From the NCBI GenBank assembly GCA_027604005.1, contig JADGJT010000018.1:1-53717 (forward strand): a DNA stretch of 53,717 bases. The letters are read 5' to 3'. Shown here one piece after another: positions 32,001 to 45,510 of the stretch; the first letter of the stretch is position 1; each line of letters starts with the position of its first letter. Position numbers and translations under genes: made by a program. The notes beneath the pieces are model-generated. The model did not search any database and was not told where the DNA came from. It worked only from the letters and a program-made list of their open reading frames with translations. The stretch comes from Dinochytrium kinnereticum. Lineage: Eukaryota > Chytridiomycota > Chytridiomycetes > Chytridiales > Chytridiaceae.

Positions 32001-35000
32001 GGCAAATAGAATGTTCGATGGTTATTATCACTAAACTCTATCTTTGTTGTGAAGCTTATGGGGCCGCCAGGTTTTACATTCTCGGCTTTTTTTGTTTCTA
32101 CAGGATTAGAGGCATCGCTGTTATCCACCCGATTGGTATTTGAAACAGCCGGATTAGATCCCATGAATCTAACAACAACCGTGAGCTTTTCGCCATCACT
32201 TTTAAGAAGTTTTCCTTCTGGGAACTGAAGTTCTAAAACCCCTGAACGGCCCATAGCCTCCTCTAAAAACGTATGTTTAATCTCTGTACGTTCGCAACCG
32301 TAGTTAACGATAGAGAATGTAGCCGTTGTTTCGACACCGATAGGAACAATCGGCAAGAATATTTCGCATGGTTCAAATGCAATCGATGGCTCCACTCCTG
32401 TTCCTTTCAATGTCAAAACAAAAGGTGCATGGCGTCCCAAATAATCAATGTGCAGCGGAAGGTGGGTTTCAAACAAACCGATTGTCTCGGGTTGAAATAA
32501 TATACTGATATTCTGAGAAGCACCAGGTTCAAGATTTCCATGCCATGGATCAAGCTTGTAAGCACTGTCTTGCTCTTCCAATGGATCAACATCGAAAGAC
32601 CAGTTAATTCTTTTTTCTGAATTGTTGACAATAGAAACACATTCTTTAGCAACATTTTTCAGATGAGAGACCCCCAATATCCCCATATCGCGGAACACGA
32701 CCTTGTTTTTGAAGTTAATAGCAGTTTTCGACACAAATATCGGTGATGGAACACTGTGAACGTCGACAGAGATTTTAGGAAACTGCGCCATTCCGATTAT
32801 GCGGACAGGTAGATCAAAGCTGTGCTTCTTAGTAGTCGTCGGCCTGTAAATCAGCTCGGCGTTTACCCTTTCTCCAGCTTGCAGCTCAAAAACAAAAACA
32901 TTCCCCATAGGTTCTTCATTGAAACCAACTTCGAGTTTCTCATATCCTCGTTTAGACTTCCGCGGACTTCCAGGGCGGAAAAGAACTTTCCTAAAATCAA
33001 CCTCGGTGAAGTTATGAAGCTCATCTTCAGGAGGAATTACTCTGACCATTTCCCGCGCGGGTGCCGAAAAGTTTGAAGCGATTTGCTGCTGCTGTTGCTG
33101 CTGAGTTTTAAAGCTCCTTTTCTGCGCAGAGGAGGCTCTGGCGCTAGAGGCTGATGTCGGACAAATTGCTTGAGGACTTATATCGTCTCTGGTTGCCTTG
33201 ATAGAGAATTGGAACTCGGGTAAGGTTCGTAAATCTACGACACCCCTCGCGACAACAGAACCAACATTTGCTAGTACTAATGGAACAGTGGACCAAGATC
33301 CAATAACGGTTCCCTGTTCAACTACGTCTGCATCATTATCCTCATCCTCCGAAGCAATACTTCTGTGAAGCTTCAATGGATTGGCTACAAGCTCGACAGA
33401 CGGCTCTCGACTCTCATACTTAAAAGGGATTTTCATAACTTTCCCTCCTCCAATGATAGTTACAAGGACCGCATCCTCAACACAGGAAACTTTTGTTGGT
33501 ATGGCTATTAATGTCAATTCCAGAATCCCCCCTGACCCCTGAATAGCACCCGAGCGAGGGAAAATGTCTACTTCCGACTCGTCTTTTAGCGTCTGTGCTA
33601 TAAAAAAGCAAGTGTTCGGAGATGTGTTTTTAATGCGAATTGTGCGCCAACCTCGAGGAGAATTTCCCTGTGACCCTTGCCCATTCGTCCCAGACGATGG
33701 TGAGACTTTAGCAGTCATTGCTGTGACTTTACCAAACTGATTAGGGCCTGAGGGATTTTGGACACTCAATTTGGAAGAGCCCTCTGGGAAGAGGTCATTC
33801 ACAGCGAAAACGTTATAAGACGGAAGTGTGGGATCTAAGTCTACAGAATCTTTAAAGAGTACAGGCAAAACTCCGAGGTCTATTGGCCCTTGCTTAACAG
33901 AGGTCAGGAGCACACAAGTTGATGTCGCGATTTCTCCACGGCAGAATAGAGTGAGTTCGCTTGAGACTCTGTTTGAATCATCTTCGTTTGTTTCGTCAAT
34001 TACTTGAACGGTAAGGTTTTCTTCGTATACTGGCCTCACTCCTGGAACGTAGATCACACTAATTTCGGCAGAGCCCTTTGGAGGTATTGATCCAGTAGTT
34101 GGCTCCACAAAAAATGACCCCTCATTTAACGCAGGATGCATATCTTTTCTGTGCAAATGGGTGCGATAATTGGCAGACAGCCATCTAAAGCCTGCCGAGA
34201 AGTTTCCGTTGTTGTGCAGAGTAATGGTTTTGTCTGCTCGAGGAAGATGAGTCAAACCACCGCCGTGGTTCGTCAATGGTGAATGAAGGGGAGTCAGAAG
34301 ACTTGGGGACTCTTCAAAAACACTATCTCCATCTCCGTGCTGTAACCCTTTAAGGCTTGATAAGCCTGTGAAGTTCGTAGGAACCTCCAAAAAAAGCTTT
34401 AACATTGACAAAGACAATTGAATCGGATTGACTTTGACTCGAACTGGCAGCTGGTACTTGTACCGACCATTGACTAAGTACGTTATCTTCTGGTTAATGA
34501 TTCCAGGACGATCGCTTCTAAAGGTAACTTCGACACCAGACACCGACATTGGCTGCAGCACAAGGCTAGATGGGAATACTCGAAGATCCCACGAGGAATC
34601 ACATTCAGTGATCGAGTCTGGAACTCCATCCTTATCTACCAAAAGCCGAATGTGAATAGGTAACAGATTTGGTGAGATATTCATAAAGTTCAGTGGAAGC
34701 GAGTTTGTAGAATGAACCGTAACCTCTTTGAAATCTAATGACGAATGAGCCGTAAAGATGCTGGCTAAGTCTGCGCCAGTCAGAGGTACATCTATTGGAA
34801 CCGCCTTATCTCCAGAAGAGCTCAATAAGGGATTTGAAATACAAGCCCCATTCTTTGGTTTGATGACTGTCGGCTCATAAAGCTGCTGAAACAGCATTTT
34901 GATTTTTCGTGTATCTTCACGCATGGTTTCAGCCAGTGGTGATGGTCGACTTCTAGTCACATGATTAGAGGTTTGAGAAATTAAGAAATCTGTAGGCTCT

Positions 35001-38000
35001 GGGGGCGACAACCCATTCTCAACGTCAACAATAGTGCTGTCTTCCTCCGAAAGAAGTTTATCATACTTAATAAAAACACCGTCATCTCCAAACTTTCGTT
35101 TACGTTCATGAAGAAGGCGATTGATCCGACTTTGCTTCAAATACTCCCAGTATTGATGTCGGTTTCCGGTTTTCTCAAGCCAATCTTCCAAAGCACGTTG
35201 CTCCCCTTCCGATAAACTTCGGCGATGCCCCCGAGCATGGATGCCGTTCTCAGTATGTAGGTCCAATTTGACCATATTTCCGTTACCTCTTCCTTGTAAC
35301 ATCTTCGAATTAATGCTATTGCTATTTTCATTTTTCGATCGAACAACAGTCCTTATTGACTGGTCAAGATGCATCTTCCCTATTGGTCGACAGCAGCCTT
35401 TAAGCCCAAGATAGAGAGTGAAAATATCTTTCGATTTCGCATCCCCTGAGAATTTGACTAGAAGAGGTGCCCTATCTTGACTAGACAGAGAAGACTCAAA
35501 GGTTGGCACGTCATCTAGAGATGAAATGATGCACTGAAGTTTTGTGGAAAACTGGCCCAATTGATTGGGTTTAAAAATCACTTTAACTGTAACGCTTTCT
35601 AGAGGCCCCAGGCAACCTGTAGAAGGGTGCATATGAAAATGGGCTGCAGTAGTAAATCGATATCGAAAGCCAAGTTGATCGCTTCCATTCGTTAAAATCA
35701 CATTTTCAAACGTCTCCGAAACCTTTCCCAAGACAACGTCGCTGAAATGTATATCCTTACTGCTAAGGGTAGCGCGAATAGGACAGGCCTTTCCTGTCAT
35801 GACGATATCGATAGGCTCTTCGCCTACTTGAGATCCAATAATAGAAGCCTTTCGGAATCCATCTGAACTTCCCTCAGCCGCCGAAGTAATGATTTTCAGT
35901 TGCATAGGAACACTGAAAAGATGAGGAGGGGGGCCAGCCCTTGTTACTTTGAATCCGAGAGCCGGTTCCTGAACCCTGGGAGCGAAGTTGAAAACTATTT
36001 CTGAAGTTTGGTAAGGATTAAGTACACCTTCGGAAGGAACTACAGACATCGACGCCTTATTTTCAGCATCTGCCTGACTCGCAGCTCCTGATTGATCGTT
36101 AAGGCCGGGATTTCCACCAATAGTAGCCCCATTTGCGTTTCCTAAAAGCTTTCCTCTATATGAAGATGGAACCATAGGTGTACTTTCACCGGCATGTGTT
36201 ATAACCCACCGAATTACTGTAGGTCCACGATTCTCCAGTTTTGCTGGTAGGCACGCGCATTGAGAATAATATATCACTCCGAAGTTCAAATTTTTTGGGT
36301 CAATATCGTGCGTATTGTCCTTGTTACGCAGTCGCAACTTATGGTTGACGACCGTTGCAGAAACAAAGAAAGCTAGTGGGTTCTCTTCCTGAAATGACTG
36401 CATTTTGGCAGCATTTACCATGCCTAGATCCGCATTTTCGTTGTGAACCGGTGTCGGATTCTCGAGTTCTATTCGAATCTCTTCCCGAAACCTTCCTACA
36501 TCCGAGTAAAAGAACTCAATCTTAATGAGGGCCGTGTCAGGTAGCCCAAGTTGACCCTGGCCTCCTTCAGGAACGCCAAGAGTAACGTAGTCGGGAGTTA
36601 TTTTCAAAAAGCCTCGTGAGGCATCTTGGATAATACGAAATCTGGCTGTTCGCCGCCCTACGTTGCGAACTTCAAGATAATCTACGGCAATAGGCTCCCC
36701 CAAAGGATTCTCCCCTTTTTCATAGTGCGCATGTGGGATACTATCAGATCGAGGATGGGCTTTTCCATGGTTGTTATCAACCTCGCCTTTTAGTGGCTTC
36801 CCGAACTTTACTGAAACTTCAGCACCAGCCCGTCTATCCGCATGCAACAGGCTGATTCCTTGTTCCTTCTTGCCAATTTTCTCATGAGCTTCACCTCCAT
36901 CAAGTCCGTGGACAAGTACACCAAAATCCACGTCCTTTTTAAACTTTAGTCTCGGTCCAGCTGGATAAGCCTTCATGGGAACCGTCAAAGTTTTCGACTC
37001 TGTTCCATGTATTTCAACACCAAGAACATCTTCATATAATCGTGAACTCGGATCCATTTGTGGAGAATGAAGCAGAGCGTTCGGGTTTGTAACTGCAACA
37101 GGCCCAAACACTGACATTCCTCGTTGCTTTGGAGGGTTCACTGGTGGTGCTCCTGCACCATTGACTCCCCTTTGTGTTAGAAGCTGGCTTGCCCCTCCAA
37201 AAACGTCAGATATATCAGCTGTTTTGTTGAATCGATGTTCTTCGCTTTTCAGGCCATCAGTAGTTTCAGTAGACGATGCATCATAGCCATCATGAGGGAA
37301 ATCCAGAGGCAGCAGCTTTAGGCTCGGATTCCGAGCTGGCTGTGTTTTTTGTCCAATAACTCGAGATTTACTGGGATTCCGGGGCATGGCTGTATTTGGA
37401 GGTGCTATGGGAGGAGAAGAATTCGATAATGGTGCGAGAAATTCAATTTCTATGTTGGTTGATAGGCCCGGAGCAATAAGAAAGCTGCCCATGTTGCTTG
37501 CTGCCTGCCCTGTCAATCGAAACAGCTTTGTCTGAGGTGGATGTAAAGTTATTCTTTGAACTGTAGACGAGTAGTTCTTTAAGACAATGCTTCTTGTGTG
37601 CCGTGATCTGTTCCCAATGTTAAACTACATATGTTCAACCGCAAATGATAACTAACCCTGGCTCATAATCCAACACAAGATTAATAGCAGGATCCACTCT
37701 AACAGAGAAAAAGTCCTGTAAGTTCAGTCTCACAAGTGCTGCCTTATGAGAGAGGCAGCTAGCAGACGAGATGTTGGTGAAGATTGTTGTTCGGCTACCA
37801 GGTAAAGGTTCTCGGGTCTTCCCTTGCAATTCATTTTGAGCATCACCAAGCTCAGCCTTCATAATTCTTTGGTAGTTCCAGGCCTGTTTGACAATGCTTT
37901 TCGTTGAAGATGCAATTCCTTCGACTCTGGGCTCCGTTGATGCGGCTCGCTTCCTGACCACCATTCGCACCTTTTTCGGTAATCTCTTCTGAAGATTGAC

Positions 38001-38150
38001 GAGGGCATTCGAGCAATCTGCATCCAAAGCGGCCGCTGCTTCAGCTGCATATTCGCTCTTCAGCAACGAGATGGGGACACGGATTGTTTCAAAATGGGGT
38101 TTTTTGTGAGAGTTGTCAATTCTCCAGGAGTTGTCTCCAAGCGAAGTCAT
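26079..38150 (-). CDS. CFAP47: CFAP47-like flagellar central-apparatus protein
   Basis: Twenty exons join to about 3,599 residues. Exon 1 is 38150-37657; exon 2 (37607-31845) is one 5.8-kb exon; the rest lie between 31795 and 26079, the last at 26318-26079. The protein is a chain of immunoglobulin-like (MSP/ASH-type) beta domains, with phrases such as LNFGVIYYSQCACLPAKLENRG, broken by a calponin-homology region (about 2290-2400: EYILLRWASYHMWK, NFTDDFKNSIALASLI) and closed by GEFWYDLQLEA and WSYEIRGVTP. This layout matches CFAP47, a ciliary axoneme protein (human form about 3,190 residues), and implies a flagellated stage. One junction is out of frame: exon 7 ends CAGG|GTATGT near 30157, but the next exon (30096-30030) continues in frame only if one G is left out. 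This may be an assembly error or a mutation. All other joins are in phase. Confidence 0.85.
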
Positions 38151-38823
38151 TGGGCAAGCGAAGGATGTTGGGGCCTTCTCCTTGAGGGCTGTTGCTACTA
38201 GGATCCTATGATTACTCAGATGTTTCCTTTACGTTACTTATTTATTTCGGCAGATATATCTATGCAGTCAGTCAGTGGGCAGATCTCCAGTGTCAAACTG
38301 CAGTCACGTGATAACATCTGTTCAAACATGGGTTGGATGCCGAAGGAAGCAACGGATTAATCCAGAGCGCAGTTAAGTAAATAAAATGATGCGGGATAAT
38401 GCGGCTGTAAAATGACAAGACTCTACACGTAACATAATTCTTCCTTCGACCGCAGCCTTTAAACACGTTGACTGAGAGAAAAGAAAGGGGTGAATGACTG
38501 CAGGGAAGAGGAGACTTGAAGCATGTGTCGTCTTTCCAATCTTCATCTTATCGGTATCGTTATCACGCAATCATCAATAAAGCCTACTTTTTTCGCCTGC
38601 GTCCTGTGCTGTTGGGCACCTTTTTCGAAATCTCCACGCCAGTGATTGGCCAATTCAACAAACAACTCTTCTGACAAGAGGTTTTCAACTCCACTCTGTG
38701 TGTTTGACTGGCTGCGCTTGTCGGAGGAGCTCGGAGACGTTCACAGAGCAAGAGCACACCGAATCTGATTTAAGGGGACGGGCTCTTTGAAAGAAAGGTT
38801 ATAGGAAGCCTGTCCTAGCATCT
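38151..38823. promoter_or_regulatory. Divergent promoter of CFAP47-like and DENN genes
   Basis: Both genes start at the edges of this 673-bp gap and point outwards. No specific element is recognised; I see no gene inside. Confidence 0.4.
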
Positions 38824-41800
38824 ATGGCTTCGGCCACACCGCCTAGTCTGCGGTTTGTGGACTTCTTCTTCCAAACTGGATTGCCCCCAGATTCAAATCT
38901 CGTTGAAAGAAGGGTGCTCGAATCTGAGGGAGCAATCGAGGAAGTTTCACTGGAGCGCAGGAGAGGGGGTGGAGGTTCAGTGGCTGCAGATGGAAGCACC
39001 CCGATTGCGAGGACTCCTCTGGCGGAAGGGCACATGAATGGCAGAACCCCGCGATTGGACTCGTCGTTCGAATCTGTTCGATTTGATATGATTGAACTGA
39101 CACCGACAACAGACAGTGAGCCATCTACTCCCTTTTCTCCTCATGAAACTGGAACTCCAACACGCAAATCCATGGACTCAAGTCAGGACAAGGTAGGCAA
39201 ACGCATGCCTTCATCTTTTTTTGATGACGTATATCAGCGACGCATGACTGTCACTTCAAAATCATCTAGCCATCTAGACCCAGCAATGATGACCCCTTGT
39301 AAAACGAAGATGAGCAGACGCCATCCCATTGAACATAAGTACTCTCCGGAGGTGTTGTGTAGATATCCGTTTGAAGACTATCCGGATAATTGTAAATTCC
39401 CTCAATATCTGCCTATGGTAAACGAAAGCTTTGTATGTATGTTGATTATTTGCAAATAGTTTTGCTTCCCGAATGACTTAACCCTGAGATTCGAGCCGGA
39501 TGGACCACCCGCTTCAACATACCATTCGTTTGTAAGATTTTTTATTAGGTGACTGAGTTTAATGATATCTTGAAGATTATTACAGAAGAAAATGGTGCTA
39601 AAAGCTATGGTGTCTGCGTTACAATATATGAGAAGCTTCATCCAAACCTGCACTCACAGCTAGAAACCGCGGTAGAGGAGTGGCGAAATGATTGCCTGGT
39701 AATTTTATTTTTTTTGTTCCCTTCAACAACATAATACAGAAAGAGTGATCCGCTAAACTCTATCGCTTTAGGCCCACAGTGATCTTGAATACTTGCAGCA
39801 TATCCAATCCCAACTTGCTATGAATCAGGAGATAGTTTTACGGATCAAAAATGGAATGGTTGCTGACCCCCGCAATCCTGATGAAGATCCAGCGGATGTT
39901 TTAGCCGAAGCAGAAGAGAAGGTGGCCTTGTATAAGGAGTTAATCGGTCCAATGAAAAGCATGCTGGTGGACGTAGATAACGTTTACGCACCGAGATGTA
40001 TTGGACTATTAAGCCATTGGCCATGGCATGATGTTTTTAATGACTGGTTACGGGAGCTAATAAAAGTTGTTACCGGGCATTATGATGAAACTGATAATCG
40101 GGCGGCTTCAACATACGCACCTCTGGAAAGGTTCGTTTACAATATTTTTGATTTGTTCTTTACTCACTGAAAGAAATGTGCTAACTTAATGCTTTTAAGA
40201 TGCCTTATCAATCTTTTTCATGAAGTTCCTTTACCACCTCCAGGACGAGTTGAGCTTTGCATACCCATAGGTCAACTTAAGCTATTTTGCTCCCGGCCTC
40301 CAGTTAACACGGTTCAGGTCCTTCAAAACGTAAGTAGGATAAAACAGTTAGCAACCAAACTCTAACCACATCTTTTTAGTTCTCACTCTATCCCCTTTTT
40401 CGAACACTATCAATTCCCAACATTATTACTCTTTTTGAGCTGGGTCTTACAGAGAAGAAGATTATTTTTCTCTCTTCCCACTGCTCCATGCTTACATTAG
40501 CATCTGAAAGCCTCTGTCTACTTCTGTATCCTTTATCCTGGCAGCATATCTTAATTCCAGTCTTACCGGCACGGCTTTTAAGTTACCTTCAGGCGCCGAT
40601 GCCTTACATCATTGGAGTTCAGCGAGAATATTTCAGCCGCGCGCAAGAAGAGGAATGGCGCCCACATGATGTGAGATTAGGATATATAGAAGATTTTTAA
40701 CAGATATAGTCCGCTTTAATTGATCTAGACAATAACACGGTCGATGTTCCGATGATGTTGCCCACAATACCGCTACGAGATAGGAAGAAGTTAGTCGCCC
40801 GGCTGTCGAAATACGCAGGAATTCATTCAACGCCTTCTTCAACTGCAACATCTCCCACTAACATTGTAAAAGAACAGATGAAAGGTGTTCCTATCACGAC
40901 CAAGTATGCATACCCAAATGGAGTGTTGGTACCGTTCTCCAACCTTTCAAAACGATGGGTGAATTCAGATATGGAAGCGATCGCGAGGAGCTGCCAAGCC
41001 GCCTCCACCTCCTCAAATAGAAACACTAGAAACATAGTAGACCGAAGAGCATCCTGCGATTCGATTCACGAACGGGTTCAGCCAGTACCAGCAAACTCGC
41101 CAGCTGTATCCGTTTCATTCTTCTCAAAATTCAACAAATCCGTTTCCAATACCCTTCAATCAAACAACTCAAGCGAGTCCTTTACCTCATCTTTAGACAC
41201 ATTGATGACGTACCCGATAGCCTATCCAGGACCTCAGGTCTTGATTCAGAGTGTTGAAAAAGAGGAGGAAGAAGAGACTGATCAATTTGAAGAGGAGTTA
41301 ATGGATAGGTCTAGGAAGTTGACGGCGGATCCCGTGCGCAGGCGTACCCGGTCGACAACTCCCGACTATGGAGATCCAAACACTCTCCCACCATTGGCAC
41401 CACTAGTGCTGAGTGGTGATATTCCTGGAAAGGAATATGTTGGTGTTCCTGTGAAGCCTGATTTGGATAGTGGAGGGGTAAGCAGACAAAGTAATGAAAC
41501 CATGTTAACCTCATATCTTTTGTCAATGTTTGATAGGAGTCAACGAATGAACTTGTACGTCTTCAAAGTCTTAATATTCAGTAGTCTAATATTTATTCCT
41601 AAGATTTCACCAGATTCTACGCTTTCCCCATCCAGCCCAGACAAAATAAAGGGGCCTTCGATTTTTGGTAAGGAGGAGATGGTAAGTGATTTTGTAATGC
41701 CGCGGTTCTTTCTAACAGTCTCACTCATAAAGGGGCTAAATTTCTCATCGATTTTCTCCTTCAACCCTTCGGCAAGTCAATCCCGGTCATCCGCAATACC

Positions 41801-44681
41801 GCGAAAAAACAGAGTCATGGGAGGAATAGATAGAAACTCAAACCAACCATCGGATGCATGGTCCGTTACATCCCGAAATATGAACAACAGCAGACTTTCC
41901 ATGTATGCAGGGTCAACGATATCCAGCAACGCAACAAGTCCGACCTATTTTCAGTCCTCAGGAAACCTTCAAAGCAATCACGGAAGCCAGCAATCATTAC
42001 ATAATAGTGGTGATAAGCTATCGGATTCGCGTAGCCAACTTGCTGCCAAATTAGTTGAAGGTCATTCTTTTGTCGAGGTCCAGATGGAGCCATTAAATCG
42101 AGAGGCGGATATTGGGGAAGATGGAGATCAAGCTGGCGTTTCTGTAGGACAGGCGCCTGGAGTTGACGCAACAATAAAGGACGCCACTCGCTCGGGACAT
42201 TCTTTTGGAAGAAACTTTTTGAGTGCAAGAGTAAAATCTGGGAGTAAAGATATTATCAATAGCACCTCGGATCTGGGAAGTGTTGCTAATATAAGTGGAT
42301 CGGGAGGCAAAAGGCAAATGACGGGATCCACAACTTTATTGAAAGGAGACTACATGCCACGCATGCCCGAGCATATTTGCAGACTCTGCCAACAGGAGTT
42401 AAGATCAAAAGAAGATCCCATCCCGGTTCTCAAATGTGAATGTATGTACTTTCTAAGGCTTGTCTTGTCGTTTGTAATTAATCAACTTAATTGCAATTAA
42501 CGAACGGAATAGACTGCTCCTTCAGCACTCATGCGAGCTGCCTTCCGCTGATAGAGTGTCATCCATGCATCACATTCTTCAACGAGCGAAAGATCCAGGC
42601 GTCGTTTCTCAAAGTCTTTACGTCACTCCTGAAAAATTACAGGTTACATCTTATTGTCCCTGAGCAAGTAAAACAAGCCTTGGCTGAGGATGCCATGAGA
42701 AAAGGATCAGGTGATCTTGGTCTGGAGACAGGTGTAGCCAATATTGTCGGGATGGACCTTGTTCAGGATGATTGGTTTAAGAAGGAGGAGTTCCTTGCTA
42801 GTCAAGACAAAGAATCTAGGGTAAATATAATTGATCCCATTTCTTGCGTTGCTCTGTTTTCCCTACTCTCGATTTTTAACACGACCAATTTCATAGCCCT
42901 TCCTCAGCGTTCTCATTGAAACGCAGTCGTTTGCGCAGTTTACATTGGATCGAATCGAACGGCCAGAGTCTGACTATGAGATTCTCTTTTTCGATGAATC
43001 GATCAAGGCGAAACTTAATAGGTCTAAGCTAAAATTCAGTAAAGAAACGACACCATTCCTGAAAGACAGCACGTACAATATCCGGGCAACGGTCGCTGTT
43101 GCCTCGCCTAATTTAGAAAATCTAGATCCCAGTAAGTACCGTAGCCGATTGTTATTCATGAGCCATTTTTCTTGACTAACTCATTTTCTTTTTCTTCTTC
43201 AAGACAAGACCTATTGCACTTCAATTTTCCCAATCGCTCTCGACTCTACCCTCCTTATCTCTGGCCGGCCCGTTGCTCCCTTAGTAACCCCTTCAGACCA
43301 AAGGATGATGAAGTCACATACGATTGAGTTGGTACAAAGAGCAAGAGTTGTTTCTGGAATGGTACTTCTATACATATAGTAGACGAAGTGCTAATTTTAT
43401 TCCCAGAAACGAAAGCAGGACTTTTCAAAGTGGATGCGAACTAAGCTTAAACACTTTCAAAAGATTGGAGGCGGAGAAATTGTTTCAATTGGTCATCTCT
43501 CGGACGAACAGAGGCGTGAGCTATTTGAAGAGAGACTTCGGGAGGTCGCTGAGGTTATTGACCGATATGAGGCTGCTCATCTTTCGAGCCTGAGTAGCGA
43601 GGAGATAAGAGCAGCTATTGACGACCTTCATTCTCAGCATTTGGTTCTTATGAGAGCGGCGGATGAGGAGCAGTTGGTTGATAGGTATTTCTTTTTTGTT
43701 GTTTTTTTTTTTTTGTGTTGTTGTTGTTGGTTTAACGTTGCTTCATTTTGTTTAAGTTCCGACCAAGAAGAGCTTCAGAAAATCTACAATAGACTTTTCC
43801 GGGTGATCACAATCTATGAAGATCATCAAGGAACCATTGAAACACCGACAGACATATCTCGGGACGAGGAATTCTCGAACTCGTCGAAAGAGCATTACAA
43901 CCATCCCCTTTCTATCGTTTCCGAGGTTAACAAGGAAATCCTTGAAAGGGGTGTGCAAAGAGATGTCAAATCTGCATGGAGGAAGGTTGACAGAGAGGTA
44001 TCAGCACTCTCTCTCCCAAGCTCTGTCAGGAGTCGCAGTTCAAGCTTGCGGAGCTACGCGGGAAAGAAGAGTGGATTAACGCTATCAACCGTTATTGTGC
44101 CGCGAGACAGTGTCGCAAAGTCGTTGTACAAGGATAAGGATGGAGGTGCCAGTGGATCACGGGATTTCTCAAGGGACGGCCCAATATCGATGCGTCCTGC
44201 AAGAGGAGACGTCGGAAGTAAGGAAATTCACTCTTTGGCGGACTCAGAGTCTCCCAAAGACGCAAAGACAACCGTTATGAAATCCTCGCCGCTCTCTGAG
44301 ACGCCGATCACTGCCGACTCCAACGGGGACTCGGCCACATCCGGGAACATCCCTAACTTCTCCGACTCTCCGAAAAACTGGATGACCCCTGAAGCTTTGG
44401 CCGCATTATCACCAAACACATCTGAAGTTCAGCAAAGCTCAGAGCCGATATTGGGGTTGAACAGTCTTGTTGCCGCTACCAAGGCGACCATGTCTTCCAG
44501 TACAAGTCTTCAAGATGCTCTGGATGCCATCGCGGGGCAGCTTGATCAGGGAGCTGGGGATGGGTTGGCGATGATACCGAGGGATTTAAGTCTTCACTCG
44601 AAGGGGAACACGCAGCCAGCGACGCCGCGGAATGAAATTGATGCGTTAAGCTCATCCGCCGGGGCCAGTCAGGACTTTTAA
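38824..44681 (+). CDS. DENN-domain Rab exchange factor with zinc-knuckle insert
   Basis: Fourteen exons (first 38824-39417, last 43757-44681) give about 1,697 residues. Order: disordered N-terminus; uDENN (YPFEDYPDNCKFPQYLPM, CVTIYEKL, about 185-300); cDENN (about 435-560, PMPYIIGVQREYF, DLDNNTVDVP); about 450 residues of Ser/Thr-rich disorder; a Cys/His block (CRLC...CEYC-x4-HASC, about 1050-1085); then dDENN (IQASFLKVFTSLLKNYR, PFLSVLIETQSFAQF), and a Ser-rich tail. DENN proteins activate Rab GTPases in membrane traffic; the target Rab cannot be read from the sequence. The knuckle resembles the end of a C1 domain but lacks its first His. A 51-bp GT-AG stretch at about 41682-41732 keeps the frame whether spliced or not; if removed, the length is 1,680. 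Confidence 0.85.
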
Positions 44682-44855
44682 TTCATACACAAGAGCAATA
44701 ATAATAATACAATAATTATTTATTTATTTATTTTTACATGTTGTTGACCGCGTTATGCGACGTCACACGTTTACAGTTTTCAGCTGTCCCATCACGCTCG
44801 TCATAAAAGAAAATGATGAAGAAAACATACCACTGCTTAACGTTCCTCTGGAGTT

Positions 44856-45510
44856 ATGGTCTTCAAAGACGGCTACAATAAGAAGATCCACTTCAGGCCG
44901 AATATCAGCCTCCTACAAGCCGCAGCTGACCAGATGGACGGCCTCTTCCTACCTGCCGTAGAGAAAGGGTTCCTCCGTGAGCCTAGCAGCTATCCCTTTT
45001 CCCTAACTGGGGTCTTCACCTGCTACAGTAAAAGGTGCATGAGAGTCCCCAAAGGAAAGGAGAAGATAGGCAAGTCAGCTGAGGTTAGCTTTTGGTGCCA
45101 TTACTGCCAGATTCCAACTGATTCCTCTACTGTAAAAGATGGCTGAAAGCACAATCCTTTCCTCGAACTTTTCAAAAGTACAGGCCGTCAAAGCGGACGG
45201 TTACCTCCAAGGCAGATCTTGGGGCAGCGGCAAAATCCACACCGAGATCATGTTTGATCGCAATGAGTATGATTTCACAGTTCTCTGTTACCGCCAGAGA
45301 TGTACGCGATGTAACAGCTCTGCCGCGGTATGCAAGCTCGATGAGGCTCTTTTCTTGGAGAAGGTGGTGAAAAGACTCAGGATTATTTGCGGACAAGAAC
45401 AGAGTGCTGGCCGCGAATCCGAGGTTAAGACGCCGCCTCATCGGGTAGATCTGTGTGAGGCATGCCGGTTGGGAAAGTGTCTTGCTCGGAAGCAAGTCAA
45501 AAACCACTAA
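44856..45510 (+). CDS. 3CxxC-type zinc-finger protein
   Basis: Two exons (44856-45083 and 45139-45510) give 199 residues. Features of the 3CxxC family, known from receptor-transporting proteins and from many fungal proteins, appear in order: F-T-C-x4-C, SWGSGKIHTEI, RQRCTRC, and HRVDLCEACRLGKC. The last block is the most typical. These cysteines should bind zinc; the family's cellular role in fungi is not established. The intron choice is the weak point. With it, a 14-residue linker joins the first Cys pair to MAESTILSS; without it the first frame stops at 45146. The gene starts 174 bp after the DENN gene on the same strand. An AATAAA follows about 60 bp after the stop. Confidence 0.7.
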
